From a virus: a stretch of DNA of 35,613 nucleotides. The stretch covers positions 1 to 35,613 of IMG/VR virus record IMGVR_UViG_3300047311_000317; one strand, written 5' to 3'. A program made the translations under genes and the position numbers. The notes beneath the pieces are model-generated. The model was not told where the DNA came from. It did no database searches and was given only the letters and a program-made list of their open reading frames with translations. Of this stretch, positions 23,935 to 30,681 are shown one piece after another. Position 1 is the first letter of the stretch. Each line of letters starts with the position of its first letter.

Positions 23935-23947
23935 TGACACTGCGTCA
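23935..23947. promoter_or_regulatory. Operator-like palindrome 2 overlapping a -35-like box
   Basis: TGACAC T GCGTCA differs from palindrome 1 at one base. TTGACA at 23934-23939 overlaps its left arm, so a bound repressor would block a promoter there. Confidence 0.55.
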
Positions 23948-24130
23948 TTCTTTTCCATCCTCTGCCCTCTTCTGCTGGCCCGAGGCGCGGCCGAAAAGAC
24001 CGGGGGCGGTGCCGGCGGGGGGCCGCAATGCGGGGGCGTGTGGGTGAGGCTAGTCCCCTCTCTGTTTCGCTTTGCGGCGGGATTTCCGGAGTTTGACTGT
24101 CCCCGTGGGACATGCCATGCTGGCGGGGCG

Positions 24131-24442
24131 ATGGGCGCTATCATCGAATGTCTGGGTTGCGGGTACGGGCACGACAATTTGTGGTCGTGCGAGCGGGCGC
24201 GTGTTGCCCGTGAGAGGGCGCCGTTTCCCGTTGCTGTGCCTGCTGTTTCCGGGGCGGCGGTGCTTCCTGTGGAAAACATTGCCGAAAAGACCGGGGGGCC
24301 GTCTGAGAGCATGGATGAGCTGCGCCTTCGGCTGGCGGCGACGGAACAGAAATTGGCGGAAATGCTGGGGAAACGCCGCAGCATGGAGCGCCGGAAGAAG
24401 GCGCGCCACCGGGCGAATGTGAAGGTCAAGTGCGGTCGTTGA
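24131..24442 (+). CDS. Small Cys-containing basic protein, first gene of the forward block
   Basis: 103 residues from ATG 24131; a longer in-frame opening exists. The N-terminus MGAIIECLGCGYGHDNLWSC has a CxxC and a further His/Cys that could hold one zinc. The C-terminal third is helical and strongly basic (LRLRLAATEQKLAEMLGKRR, MERRKKARHRANVKVK). The general order, zinc-like knuckle then basic helix, resembles small proteins from related phages. It could bind nucleic acid; no proof is seen. Confidence 0.5.
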   Translation: MGAIIECLGCGYGHDNLWSCERARVARERAPFPVAVPAVSGAAVLPVENIAEKTGGPSESMDELRLRLAATEQKLAEMLGKRRSMERRKKARHRANVKVKCGR

Positions 24443-24583
24443 CAGTTTGTGGTGAGAAGGCCAATGCTTTGTGCGGGCGATTCGAATCTGATTCCGGGGT
24501 GTCGCAGACAGACTACGCCTAGGATTGGTTCCTGCGCCCTTGGTGTTGGGGCTCGCGGACTTTGCTTTCACGAAGGGGCTTTC

Positions 24584-24658
24584 ATGGACACTGTGACGGG
24601 CGTGGTCGTTTTGCTGGCTCTGCTGTTCGTCGGGTTGGCGCTTTTGCTCGATGCGTGA
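24584..24658 (+). CDS. 24-aa single-span membrane peptide
   Basis: ATG 24584 with a GAAGGGG ribosome site about 6 bases upstream; the end overlaps the ImmA-like gene start by 8 bases. MDTVTGVVVLLALLFVGLAL plus LLDA is one membrane helix with short polar ends, similar in look to KdpF- or CydX-type peptides. It may attach to a membrane complex or be a small toxin-like or holin-like peptide. Confidence 0.5.
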   Translation: MDTVTGVVVLLALLFVGLALLLDA

Positions 24659-25073
24659 TCTAGAGAGCCGTATCCGTGCCGTTGTACGGCGACGCACGCC
24701 GAAAGGCTGGAAGGTTGTCGAAAAGCCCCACGCCGATTATCACGGCCGCGCAACAAGCGACCGGGTAATCGTTTGCCCGCGTCTCGACGAGCGCGACGCC
24801 CTGCTGATTTTTCTCCATGAAGTCGGCCATGTCGTTCTGGGCCATCTGGACGATCCGACTGTCCCGGACTGGAAAGCGGAATACGAAGCCGACCAATGGG
24901 CGATGAAAGCCATGCGGGCGGAAGGCGTTGCTGTACCGGAACGCGCCCGTGGAGTGCAGCGTCACATGGTCCGGTGCTACGTCGAAAAGGCGCAGGACAA
25001 AGACCCGGACCTGGAAATCGACGACGAAATCCTGCGCTATTGCTATCCTGATAACTGGAAGCTTGCCGCATGA
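24651..25073 (+). CDS. ImmA/IrrE-type metallopeptidase
   Basis: 140 residues. The zinc motif is HEVGH at 56-60 in LLIFLHEVGHVVLGHLDD, and the third ligand is probably in AEYEADQWAMKAM, about 20 residues later, as usual for ImmA/IrrE (gluzincin) proteins. Family members cleave repressors to start a lytic or mobile-element programme, or act as regulators. No repressor gene of the ImmR/cI type is seen here, so the target may be a host or superinfecting-phage regulator. It is coupled to both neighbours by overlap. Confidence 0.75.
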   Translation: MRDLESRIRAVVRRRTPKGWKVVEKPHADYHGRATSDRVIVCPRLDERDALLIFLHEVGHVVLGHLDDPTVPDWKAEYEADQWAMKAMRAEGVAVPERARGVQRHMVRCYVEKAQDKDPDLEIDDEILRYCYPDNWKLAA

Positions 25074-25264
25074 GCTACACCGCAAGGGAAATGAATTGGG
25101 CACGCGATTTGTTTCTGGGCGCGCCGCCCCGCGCCATCTGCATCAGCTCCCGCCGCACCAATAACAATACAAGCTGGCACTGTACGGACGGCGCGGAATT
25201 TGAATCGTGCCGTGACGCGCTCGACCATCAAGAGGTGCTGGTTGCTGCGGGTAGCGCGCTGTGA
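25070..25264 (+). CDS. Hypothetical 64-aa protein
   Basis: ATGA overlap with the peptidase gene and GTGA overlap with the terminase small subunit. The protein reads MSYTAREMNWARDLFLGAPP and then a Ser/Arg/Asn-rich part. No family was recognised. Confidence 0.5.
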   Translation: MSYTAREMNWARDLFLGAPPRAICISSRRTNNNTSWHCTDGAEFESCRDALDHQEVLVAAGSAL

Positions 25265-25977
25265 AAAAGCAGTACGCCCCCTCCGGCAAGCGGATACTGA
25301 CCCCGCCCAAAGGCAAGCCGCTTCCAGCCTCGTCGCGCAAGACCGCCAACCCGCCGCAGATCATTCTCGATCCAGGCCGCGATTATGGTCCGGCCATGGC
25401 GAAGCTGACCGACAACCGCAAACGGTATGTCATTGCCTATGTCGGCACGGGCGGGCGCTCGCCGAAACTGGCGGCAGAACTGGCAGGCATAGGAGGTACG
25501 CCGGAAAACGCCGCGTCCGAAGCCTGTCACCTGATGCGCAACGAACTGGTGCTCGAAGCGATCCGCGAGGAAACCGAGTTTCTGTTTCGCGGCGCCGTCA
25601 TCCGTTCTGCGGACACGCTCCTGTCGCTGCTCGATGACGAAAGCGCGAAAATCCGGCTCGATGCAGCCAAGGAACTGCTGAACCGTGGCGGAATGATTAT
25701 TTCGCAGCACATCACGGTCAAGCACGAACACACGCTGGAAGATTTGAGCGGCGATGAACTGATTGCGCGCCTCGTCGAACTGCGGGCGAAGAACAACCTG
25801 ATCGAATACAAACCTACGCTTGACGTGTCTGGCCAGCCGGACAACGCCATTGCTGTGTTCAACAGCGACATGAATGAAGTACGCGAAAGTGAGCATACGG
25901 AAAACCGCATATCCGGCGAAGATGCGGAAAACCGTATATTGGACGGCGATTTCGTCGAACTACAGGAGGCGGCATGA
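25261..25977 (+). CDS. terS: Terminase small subunit-like protein
   Basis: 238 residues from GTG 25261 (GTGA overlap). The region LTDNRKRYVIAYVGTGGRSP, KLAAELAGIGGTPENAASEA, HLMRNELVLEAIREE, IRLDAAKELLNRGG has the helix-turn-helix and helical oligomer layout of terminase small subunits that recognise phage DNA to begin packaging. The C-terminal tail is acidic and holds a small internal repeat (ENRISGED / ENRILDGD). The large subunit follows about 1 kb downstream, with small genes between them. Confidence 0.75.
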   Translation: MKKQYAPSGKRILTPPKGKPLPASSRKTANPPQIILDPGRDYGPAMAKLTDNRKRYVIAYVGTGGRSPKLAAELAGIGGTPENAASEACHLMRNELVLEAIREETEFLFRGAVIRSADTLLSLLDDESAKIRLDAAKELLNRGGMIISQHITVKHEHTLEDLSGDELIARLVELRAKNNLIEYKPTLDVSGQPDNAIAVFNSDMNEVRESEHTENRISGEDAENRILDGDFVELQEAA

Positions 25978-26141
25978 CGGCATGGGACTTGTGTCTGCTG
26001 GTGTTGTGGCTCGCGTTCGGCATAGTGCTTTGCGCTGTGATGCTGCCGTCATTCGCTCTCGGGTTTCTGTGGTGCGGCTGCGAAAACACGTTCCGCAGAG
26101 GCTACAGACTGTTCGATACATTCATTGACTGGAACCCATGA
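25974..26141 (+). CDS. 55-aa membrane protein
   Basis: ATGA overlap with terS. MTAWDLCLLVLWLAFGIVLC then AVMLPSFALGFLWCGC gives one or two membrane spans, followed by a polar tail FRRGYRLFDTFIDWNP. The function is unknown. A 13-codon opening (26138-26179) follows with ATGA overlap and may only serve to carry ribosomes onward. Confidence 0.5.
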   Translation: MTAWDLCLLVLWLAFGIVLCAVMLPSFALGFLWCGCENTFRRGYRLFDTFIDWNP

Positions 26142-26189
26142 GCGCCCGCCCAAAAACCAAACCGGCGAACCGAAACTGAAAGAGGCCGC

Positions 26190-26348
26190 ATGAACAAGAA
26201 CAACACCCGCGACGCGCGCTGCGTGCGGCTGGGTTTTACGCAGCAGCAATGGGCCGAACTGGCGAAAATCGCCAAGGAAAATCGCCGTGCCATCAATGCG
26301 GAGATTGCCTTTCGCATCGAAGAATCGCTGCCTCGCGAGGGCGAGTGA
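26190..26348 (+). CDS. Arc-type ribbon-helix-helix DNA-binding protein
   Basis: 52 residues, too short for usual gene callers, with GAGG before the ATG. CVRLGFTQQQWAELAKIAKE followed by NRRAINAEIAFRIEESL is the Arc/MetJ ribbon-helix-helix pattern: the N-terminal strand (ARCVRLGF) pairs in a dimer to read the major groove. It is the only clear small transcription regulator in the forward block and a candidate for binding the palindromes near 23.8-23.9 kb. That link is inference. Confidence 0.7.
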   Translation: MNKNNTRDARCVRLGFTQQQWAELAKIAKENRRAINAEIAFRIEESLPREGE

Positions 26349-26587
26349 GTACGTCGCTCCCGATTGTGTTGCACGGGTTCAAGACGTTTCTGCATGAGCG
26401 AGCGATTGAGCCTTCCCATGTCTCGATCACTCTCACATTCAAGACCCATGACGCTTACTGCCGGTGGGAATTATTCATGTGCGAGTGGATGGCGCAGATG
26501 CAGATAATTCCAAAATCGTATGAGCCGCCCCACCAGTTCACACTCATGGGTATTCCAATCAAGACCGAACTCGACACGTCGAAATGA
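26345..26587 (+). CDS. Hypothetical 80-aa protein
   Basis: GTG 26345 overlaps the RHH gene stop (GTGA). The protein includes LHGFKTFLHERAIEPSHVSI and FMCEWMAQMQIIPKSYEPP. It ends with LMGIPIKTELDTSK and may be a small alpha/beta protein. No family was recognised. The stop overlaps the next start. Confidence 0.5.
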   Translation: MSTSLPIVLHGFKTFLHERAIEPSHVSITLTFKTHDAYCRWELFMCEWMAQMQIIPKSYEPPHQFTLMGIPIKTELDTSK

Positions 26588-26607
26588 CAAAATCGCCGGA
26601 CAGACAG
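26584..26607. repeat. Start-region direct repeat, copy A
   Basis: 24 bases beginning exactly at the ATG, identical to 26739-26762. The following GCA is shared too if a 4-base ACAG insertion in copy B is allowed. Confidence 0.9.
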
Positions 26608-26742
26608 GCATTGGAACTGGCGCGCATTGAAGCGGTGCTGGACCGTTTCGCCCGATTCGTACTGCGCCATAGCGAAGACAAGATGACTGTGCTTGTCGAA
26701 ACGCGCCGCCTCGCGCACATGATCACGGGCAGACTGCCATGA
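26584..26742 (+). CDS. Hypothetical 52-aa protein with duplicated start
   Basis: ATGA overlaps on both sides. MTKSPDRQALELARIEAVLD then RFARFVLRHSEDKMTVLVET is a helical protein. Its first eight codons are identical in DNA to those of the following gene. The function is unknown. Confidence 0.5.
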   Translation: MTKSPDRQALELARIEAVLDRFARFVLRHSEDKMTVLVETRRLAHMITGRLP

Positions 26743-26762
26743 CAAAATCGCCGGACAGACAG
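26739..26762. repeat. Start-region direct repeat, copy B
   Basis: 24 bases beginning exactly at the ATG, identical to 26584-26607; followed by an extra ACAG unit. Confidence 0.9.
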
Positions 26763-27038
26763 ACAGGCAAATCGGCCTTCATGGACGGCATGTGGGCGGC
26801 GTTTGTCGATTGGGCGTTCCGCATGGACGATATGCGCAAAGCGTTTGAATCGGAGACTGGCGAGGTGTTCCCGGCGCTGGCGGCCACCCCGCTCGATGCG
26901 ATGATCGACAACGCTTGTGGTTTCGATCGAAAAACCGCGCTCAAAGTCTATTGTGAAAGATTCACCAATTGGGTGACGATCAATCATTGGGGTTACGAAG
27001 ACGCGCCTGAGAAGTGGCGGAAAGCGCACCCACGTTGA
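26739..27038 (+). CDS. Hypothetical 99-aa protein with duplicated start
   Basis: ATGA overlap with the gene before; begins MTKSPDRQ like its neighbour and then differs: GKSAFMDGMWAAFVDWAFRM, EVFPALAATPLDAMIDNACG, FTNWVTINHWGYEDAPEKW. It lies just before the large terminase and overlaps its start by four bases (if TTG 27035 is used). No family was recognised, but its position suggests a packaging-related role. Confidence 0.5.
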   Translation: MTKSPDRQTGKSAFMDGMWAAFVDWAFRMDDMRKAFESETGEVFPALAATPLDAMIDNACGFDRKTALKVYCERFTNWVTINHWGYEDAPEKWRKAHPR

Positions 27039-28507
27039 CCAAGCCCAAACAACCGGATCGCACAGCCCTACTTGAAGAAGCCAAGCTTCAAGAAGCTCTT
27101 GCCAAACGGCGGCGATTCTTCGCGCTGGATTTTTACAAACCGTACACCAAGCAAAAGCTCTTTCACGACTTCGGCGCAACCAAACACGAGCGCGCGCTGA
27201 TCGCGGCCAACCGTTCGGGCAAGACGTGGTGCGCGGGCGCTGAAGTCGCCATGCACCTTTCGGGGCTTTATCCGAAATGGTGGGAAGGGCGGCGCTTTGC
27301 CGAACCGACGCGCTGGTGGGCGGCGGGCATGACCGGACTTGCGGTGCGCGATGTCTGTCAGAAAGTGTTGTTCGGTACGCCGAACGTGCTGGACGATCGC
27401 GGCACCGGCATGGTGCCGAAGTCTTCGGTAAATTGGGACAAGGGCACGACACTGGCCCACGGCTATGCGGGGCTCTACGACACCGTACAGGTCAAGCACA
27501 AATCCGGTGGTACATCGACCGTTCGTTTTATGACTTATGAGCAGGGACGGGAAAAATGGCAGGGAGAAACCCTTGACGGCGTGTGGTGCGATGAAGAACC
27601 GCCGATCGCTCTCTACTCGGAAGGGCTGACCCGCCTCGCTACTACCGGCGGGATCATGCTTTGCACCTTTACCCCGCTGATGGGCCGTACAAAGGTTGTC
27701 CACAGGTATCTTTCCGAACCGTCGGATGACCGCGCCTACGTAGGCATGACGATAGACGACGCAGAACACATCAGGCCGGAAGAGCGCGAACGCATTGTCG
27801 CGGGCTATCTTTCGCACGAACGAGCGGCGCGCGCACGCGGCGAACCGATGATGGGCTCGGGGCGCATTTTCGAGGTGGACGAAGAAGACCTGAAAGAGCC
27901 GTCCGTCAATCCGGTTCCGGCGCACTGGTTCAAACTCTGGGCGATCGACATTGGCACGGAGCACCCGTTCGCTGCCGTGCTGCTCGCGCACGACCGCGAC
28001 GCCGATGTCGTCCATGTCCTGCACGCCTTCAAGATGCGGGAATCCAGACCGATAGATCATGCCTCCGCGATGAAGCCCTGGGGGAAGGAAATCCCCGTCG
28101 CATGGCCCCATGACGGTCATATCCGCGAGCGTGGAAGCGTCGAACCTGTGATGCGCCTCTACAAGGACGCTGGCCTGAAGACGCTTCCCAGCCATGCTGC
28201 ATTCCCCGACGGGACGATTTCCACCGAAGCAGGAATCCGCGTGATGGACGACAGGATGCGTTCGGGCCGCTTCAAGGTGGCTTCGCATCTTTCCGAGTGG
28301 TTCGAGGAATACCGGCACTATCACCGGATTCCGAAGAACGACGGCTCATCCGAAATCGTCAAGCAGAACGACGACCTGTTGAGTGCGACCCGGATTGGAT
28401 GCATGACGATCCGCTCCGCGCGTCGAGGCGCCGTCGGACAGGAACAGCGGCAAGGCTCAGACGTTTGCCGCGATGTTGATTTCGACGTACTGAGTTGCGC
28501 CGCTTGA
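27035..28507 (+). CDS. terL: Terminase large subunit (packaging ATPase-nuclease)
   Basis: 490 residues from TTG 27035 (TTGA overlap); GTG 27014 is the other option. Walker A is at about 57-64 (AANRSGKT). Walker B-like GVWCDEEPP lies at about 182-190. A CTFTPLMG coupling motif follows. The nuclease part begins at LWAIDIGTEHPFAAVLLAHD, and further acidic residues occur in AWPHDG and KQNDDLLSATR. It cuts concatemers and drives DNA into the head through the portal. After NDDLLSATRIGCMTIRSARR the C-terminal end looks less regular (VGQEQRQGSDVCRDVDFDVL), near an HNH gene that may have invaded. Confidence 0.9.
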   Translation: MTKPKQPDRTALLEEAKLQEALAKRRRFFALDFYKPYTKQKLFHDFGATKHERALIAANRSGKTWCAGAEVAMHLSGLYPKWWEGRRFAEPTRWWAAGMTGLAVRDVCQKVLFGTPNVLDDRGTGMVPKSSVNWDKGTTLAHGYAGLYDTVQVKHKSGGTSTVRFMTYEQGREKWQGETLDGVWCDEEPPIALYSEGLTRLATTGGIMLCTFTPLMGRTKVVHRYLSEPSDDRAYVGMTIDDAEHIRPEERERIVAGYLSHERAARARGEPMMGSGRIFEVDEEDLKEPSVNPVPAHWFKLWAIDIGTEHPFAAVLLAHDRDADVVHVLHAFKMRESRPIDHASAMKPWGKEIPVAWPHDGHIRERGSVEPVMRLYKDAGLKTLPSHAAFPDGTISTEAGIRVMDDRMRSGRFKVASHLSEWFEEYRHYHRIPKNDGSSEIVKQNDDLLSATRIGCMTIRSARRGAVGQEQRQGSDVCRDVDFDVLSCAA

Positions 28508-28542
28508 CCTGCTGAGTGCGAATCAGATTTGGTCGGGGCGCG

Positions 28543-28941
28543 ATGAAAATTATCGACGCCCTTATTTGTGCCGCGCAGGAAGGCAAGTGCTTTTACTGCG
28601 GCGGCGAATTTCGCGGCCAGCGCGTTACAGAGCGTCGCAAGAGTCCCCGTCCCGACAAGTGGACGCGCGATCACCTCTTTCCGGTATCTCAGGGCGGGGG
28701 CAAACTGCGCAACATCGTTCTGGCGTGCGAAGCGTGCAACACCGGGAAGAAAGACCGCGCCCCCACAGAAAATGAGATTGTGCGTGCTGCGCGCGTCTTC
28801 GCTACCGTCGAACGGTTGCTGCGGTGCATGACGGGCGACGAATGGGATGCGCACCTACCGGCCTGTTTCAAGTGGCCCCGTGAAGAACTGCCGGCGCAAT
28901 CGAAGCTGGCCGAAGAATTGTCGCGGCGCCTTGATGGGTGA
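28543..28941 (+). CDS. HNH endonuclease next to terminase
   Basis: 132 residues from ATG 28543; the GTG at 28516 is an alternative. The core is GKCFYCGGEF, DKWTRDHLFPVSQGGGKLRN and IVLACEACNTGKKDRAP: two CxxC pairs, a DH pair and the final Asn, the classic zinc HNH fold. HNH proteins beside terminases can aid DNA cleavage at packaging in some phages, or may be homing enzymes. The near-copy of terminase sequence just before this gene favours a mobile origin, but both stay open. Confidence 0.85.
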   Translation: MKIIDALICAAQEGKCFYCGGEFRGQRVTERRKSPRPDKWTRDHLFPVSQGGGKLRNIVLACEACNTGKKDRAPTENEIVRAARVFATVERLLRCMTGDEWDAHLPACFKWPREELPAQSKLAEELSRRLDG

Positions 28942-29218
28942 CAAAATCACTCCCGAAGAACGTGCTGCCATCCTCGCCTATGCGGGGAAGGTAACGCGCT
29001 GTCCCGATGGCGAAGCGCAGCACGCGACTCTGAGCTGGCACATCAGCCCCTATGATGTTTGGCTTTCGCAACAAGGCATTGCCGTTGTGCCGGACAAAAC
29101 CTTTCAGGAAAAACGCGGGGGCCGAATCGGCAGGGAGTTCCGGTACAGCAACAGCCAGATCGTAGGCAGCCGGGGCGACCTTGTGGATCAACTATCAGCT
29201 GTTCTGAAGGCCGCTTGA
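28934..29218 (+). CDS. Hypothetical 94-aa protein
   Basis: ATG 28934 overlaps the HNH gene end by 8 bases. The protein starts MGDKITPEERAAILAYAGKV, has DGEAQHATLSWHISPYDVW in the middle and ends with GDLVDQLSAVLKAA. No known family. It is followed by a 52-bp gap with the CGCGAATCAG element. Confidence 0.5.
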   Translation: MGDKITPEERAAILAYAGKVTRCPDGEAQHATLSWHISPYDVWLSQQGIAVVPDKTFQEKRGGRIGREFRYSNSQIVGSRGDLVDQLSAVLKAA

Positions 29219-29226
29219 CGGCGAAT

Positions 29227-29241
29227 CGCGAATCAGTCGTT
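29227..29241 (+). repeat. CGCGAATCAGTCGTT element, copy 1
   Basis: 15 bases identical to 30915-30929, in the gap before the 45-residue membrane gene. The core CGCGAATCAG also occurs at 1593-1602 and, inverted, at 21121-21130. Confidence 0.8.
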
Positions 29242-29270
29242 GATGCGTGCGGGCAAAGGCGTAACGGATC

Positions 29271-29408
29271 ATGTTTCACTTCGACTGTGATTTCGGGGCG
29301 TGTCTGTTCGGGGTGTTTTTCGACGGCGTTTCGGTTTTCTACATTTGCTTCGGGCCGCTCTGTCTTTCGATCTGGCTTGGCGGCGACGATGACGAGGCGC
29401 TCGCATGA
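29271..29408 (+). CDS. 45-aa membrane protein
   Basis: ATG 29271 to a TGA overlapping the next ATG. MFHFDCDFGACLFGVFFDGV then SVFYICFGPLCLSIWLGG is one hydrophobic aromatic-rich segment with an acidic end (DDDEALA). Likely a single-span inner-membrane protein; function unknown. The element CGCGAATCAGTCGTT lies 44 bases before its start. Confidence 0.45.
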   Translation: MFHFDCDFGACLFGVFFDGVSVFYICFGPLCLSIWLGGDDDEALA

Positions 29409-29698
29409 ACTTCTGGCGCAGCCGCCCCGAAGCCATTGTGGTGGAAGAATCGCCGTCCCAGAACCGCGTCTATGTCTGTTCCAACGACATGATGGGGCGC
29501 CTCTCCCGCTATGAGCGCGACGAAAAAGGCAGACCAAGACTGACCCACGTGTACCAGCATCCGGTCATGCCGTGCATGTTTGTTGGGCGCGCGGTCGAAC
29601 TGATGCGTCTTTCGCCAGCCGACGAGTGGAGAGTCGCTGTACCGGAAGAATCGCCGTCGCCAACCGCACCGAACGCAGCCGCAGCGAGGGCCGCATGA
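29405..29698 (+). CDS. Hypothetical 97-aa protein
   Basis: ATGA overlap on both ends. It contains EESPSQNRVYVCSNDMMGRL and DEKGRPRLTHVYQHPVMPCM, then an Ala/Pro-rich tail. A small beta-type protein is likely. No family was recognised. Confidence 0.45.
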   Translation: MNFWRSRPEAIVVEESPSQNRVYVCSNDMMGRLSRYERDEKGRPRLTHVYQHPVMPCMFVGRAVELMRLSPADEWRVAVPEESPSPTAPNAAAARAA

Positions 29699-29859
29699 AA
29701 ACCATCTACTGTCTTGTGCTCTCTGAATCCGAGTTCAAATGGCTGCGCGCCTGGATCAATGCGGGCGTTTCGCCGGAATCGGAAGGCGCCAGCGTTCTCC
29801 GAAAAATCGAACAACTCGCCGAAGACGACAGGCCAAAACCGCAAAGGGTGTTTCCATGA
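29695..29859 (+). CDS. Hypothetical 54-aa protein
   Basis: ATGA overlap on both ends. MKTIYCLVLSESEFKWLRAW and SEGASVLRKIEQLAEDDRPK indicate a short strand and two helices. The function is unknown. Confidence 0.45.
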   Translation: MKTIYCLVLSESEFKWLRAWINAGVSPESEGASVLRKIEQLAEDDRPKPQRVFP

Positions 29860-30032
29860 CTTCCGCACTCGAAATCCTGCAAGCCGAACGCGATGCTGTT
29901 GAGACGGCGGTTTCTTCGCAGCTCTCCTATCTGGCGACACTGAAGACCGAGCTTGCCAAGACACTGAAAGCGCTGGCGGCAAACGAAGCCTTCCGCGACG
30001 AACTGCAAACCACGATCGAAAAGATCAACTGA
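29856..30032 (+). CDS. 58-aa coiled-coil protein
   Basis: ATGA overlap with the gene before. ALEILQAERDAVETAVSSQL followed by SYLATLKTELAKTLKALAAN has leucines at heptad spacing over nearly its full length, so a coiled coil is probable. It ends four bases before the tRNA-like structure. Confidence 0.5.
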   Translation: MTSALEILQAERDAVETAVSSQLSYLATLKTELAKTLKALAANEAFRDELQTTIEKIN

Positions 30033-30035
30033 ACA

Positions 30036-30104
30036 GCCGGGGATAGCATAGGCAATGCGTCTGTCAGCTCCCAGAAGATGCAGGTTCCAATCCTGCTCCC
30101 CGGC
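30036..30104 (+). tRNA. tRNA-like structure, anticodon arm defective
   Basis: The ends CCGGGGA (30037-30043) and TCCCCGG (30097-30103) form a full seven-pair acceptor stem, extended by G30036-C30104. The T arm is perfect: GCAGG TTCCAAT CCTGC. The D arm GCAT/ATGC has only a five-base loop containing GG. The anticodon arm is TCTG ... CAGA with an eight-base loop TCAGCTCC, one base short of the usual arm and without a correctly placed U33, so no anticodon can be read. No CCA is encoded. It may be a decayed or non-decoding tRNA, or a tRNA mimic. Confidence 0.45.
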
Positions 30105-30123
30105 GACCCTTTAGTGGAAGGTA

Positions 30124-30384
30124 ATGGAGGGTAATGGATTGTACGCGCGTCCCCGTCCCGGCGAGTGGATCCCGGCCAAACAGAACGGCTATCTGTTCGA
30201 GTGCTGCCACTGTGCGCTTGTCCACAGATTTGATTTCATCGTGGTGAGCCGCTTCGGGCTATGGCTGAGCGCCTTTATCAATCTGTTGGGGGCGAAGGCG
30301 ATGTTTCGCGCATATCGTGACGACCCCGCAACAGACGAAAGACGCAAGGTGCGAGATTCCGCTTGCGCCATGAATGAATTTTGA
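30124..30384 (+). CDS. Small phage protein with CCxC-H zinc-like motif
   Basis: 86 residues. The phrase RPRPGEWIPAKQNGYLFECC continues as HCALVHRFDF, then FRAYRDDPATDERRKVRDS. The same layout (GEWV ... GY ... CCDCGLVHRMDF ... FRAWRDNRAT) is widespread in proteobacterial phages near packaging genes. The Cys/His cluster probably binds zinc. The role is not known. GGAAGG lies before the ATG. Confidence 0.6.
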   Translation: MEGNGLYARPRPGEWIPAKQNGYLFECCHCALVHRFDFIVVSRFGLWLSAFINLLGAKAMFRAYRDDPATDERRKVRDSACAMNEF

Positions 30385-30445
30385 GTCAAGGTGCGCCCGC
30401 ACGCGAGGGAATTGGCTCTCGCACGCAAGCGGAAAGGCTTGATCC

Positions 30446-30646
30446 ATGAAAAGCTATAGCGATCTGAAAACCGCCGTCCAGAAAGCATCCTCGCCGGAAC
30501 AGGCGGCAGGAACCTTCATCGACAGCGTATCCACCATCATTGAAACCAATCGCAGCGATCCGTCGGTGCTCAACGATTTCGTCCGCGATCTGCGCTCGAA
30601 CAAGCAATCTCTGTTGCACACCATCACCGGCAAGCTCGGAAGTTAA
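30446..30646 (+). CDS. Hypothetical 66-aa helical protein
   Basis: From ATG 30446. MKSYSDLKTAVQKASSPEQA and VLNDFVRDLRSNKQSLLHTI make a small all-helical protein. It is the last gene before a strong terminator and so closes the packaging-side message. The function is unknown. Confidence 0.5.
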   Translation: MKSYSDLKTAVQKASSPEQAAGTFIDSVSTIIETNRSDPSVLNDFVRDLRSNKQSLLHTITGKLGS

Positions 30647-30681
30647 GCCATAACCCCCAGCCCCGTCGAAGGGGCTACCTT

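Larger units (their letters stand above)
23614..24130. promoter_or_regulatory. 517-bp divergent control region
   Basis: No convincing gene is seen in this gap between the short reverse block and the forward packaging block; a 159-codon minus-strand opening is low-complexity and overlaps the sites below. It contains two related palindromes (23815-23827 and 23935-23947), a TTGACA (23934-23939) partly inside the second palindrome, a CCACA/TGTGG inverted repeat (23900-23916) around TTATCTG, and pyrimidine- and G-rich tracts. It is the most likely switch region for early transcription in both directions. No good -10 box is seen 17 bases after TTGACA. Confidence 0.55.

Noticed and set aside
23634-24113. 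159-codon minus-strand frame in the divergent control region
   Set aside because: Low-complexity Pro/Arg/His-rich translation, no good ribosome site, and it overlaps the palindromes and the promoter-like box.
24449-24583. Longer N-terminus for the 24-residue membrane peptide
   Set aside because: The upstream in-frame part looks random (Cys/Arg/Gly-rich), while a good ribosome site and ATG stand directly before the hydrophobic part.
27068-28324. 418-codon minus-strand frame opposite the terminase
   Set aside because: Same antisense effect; no recognisable protein pattern.
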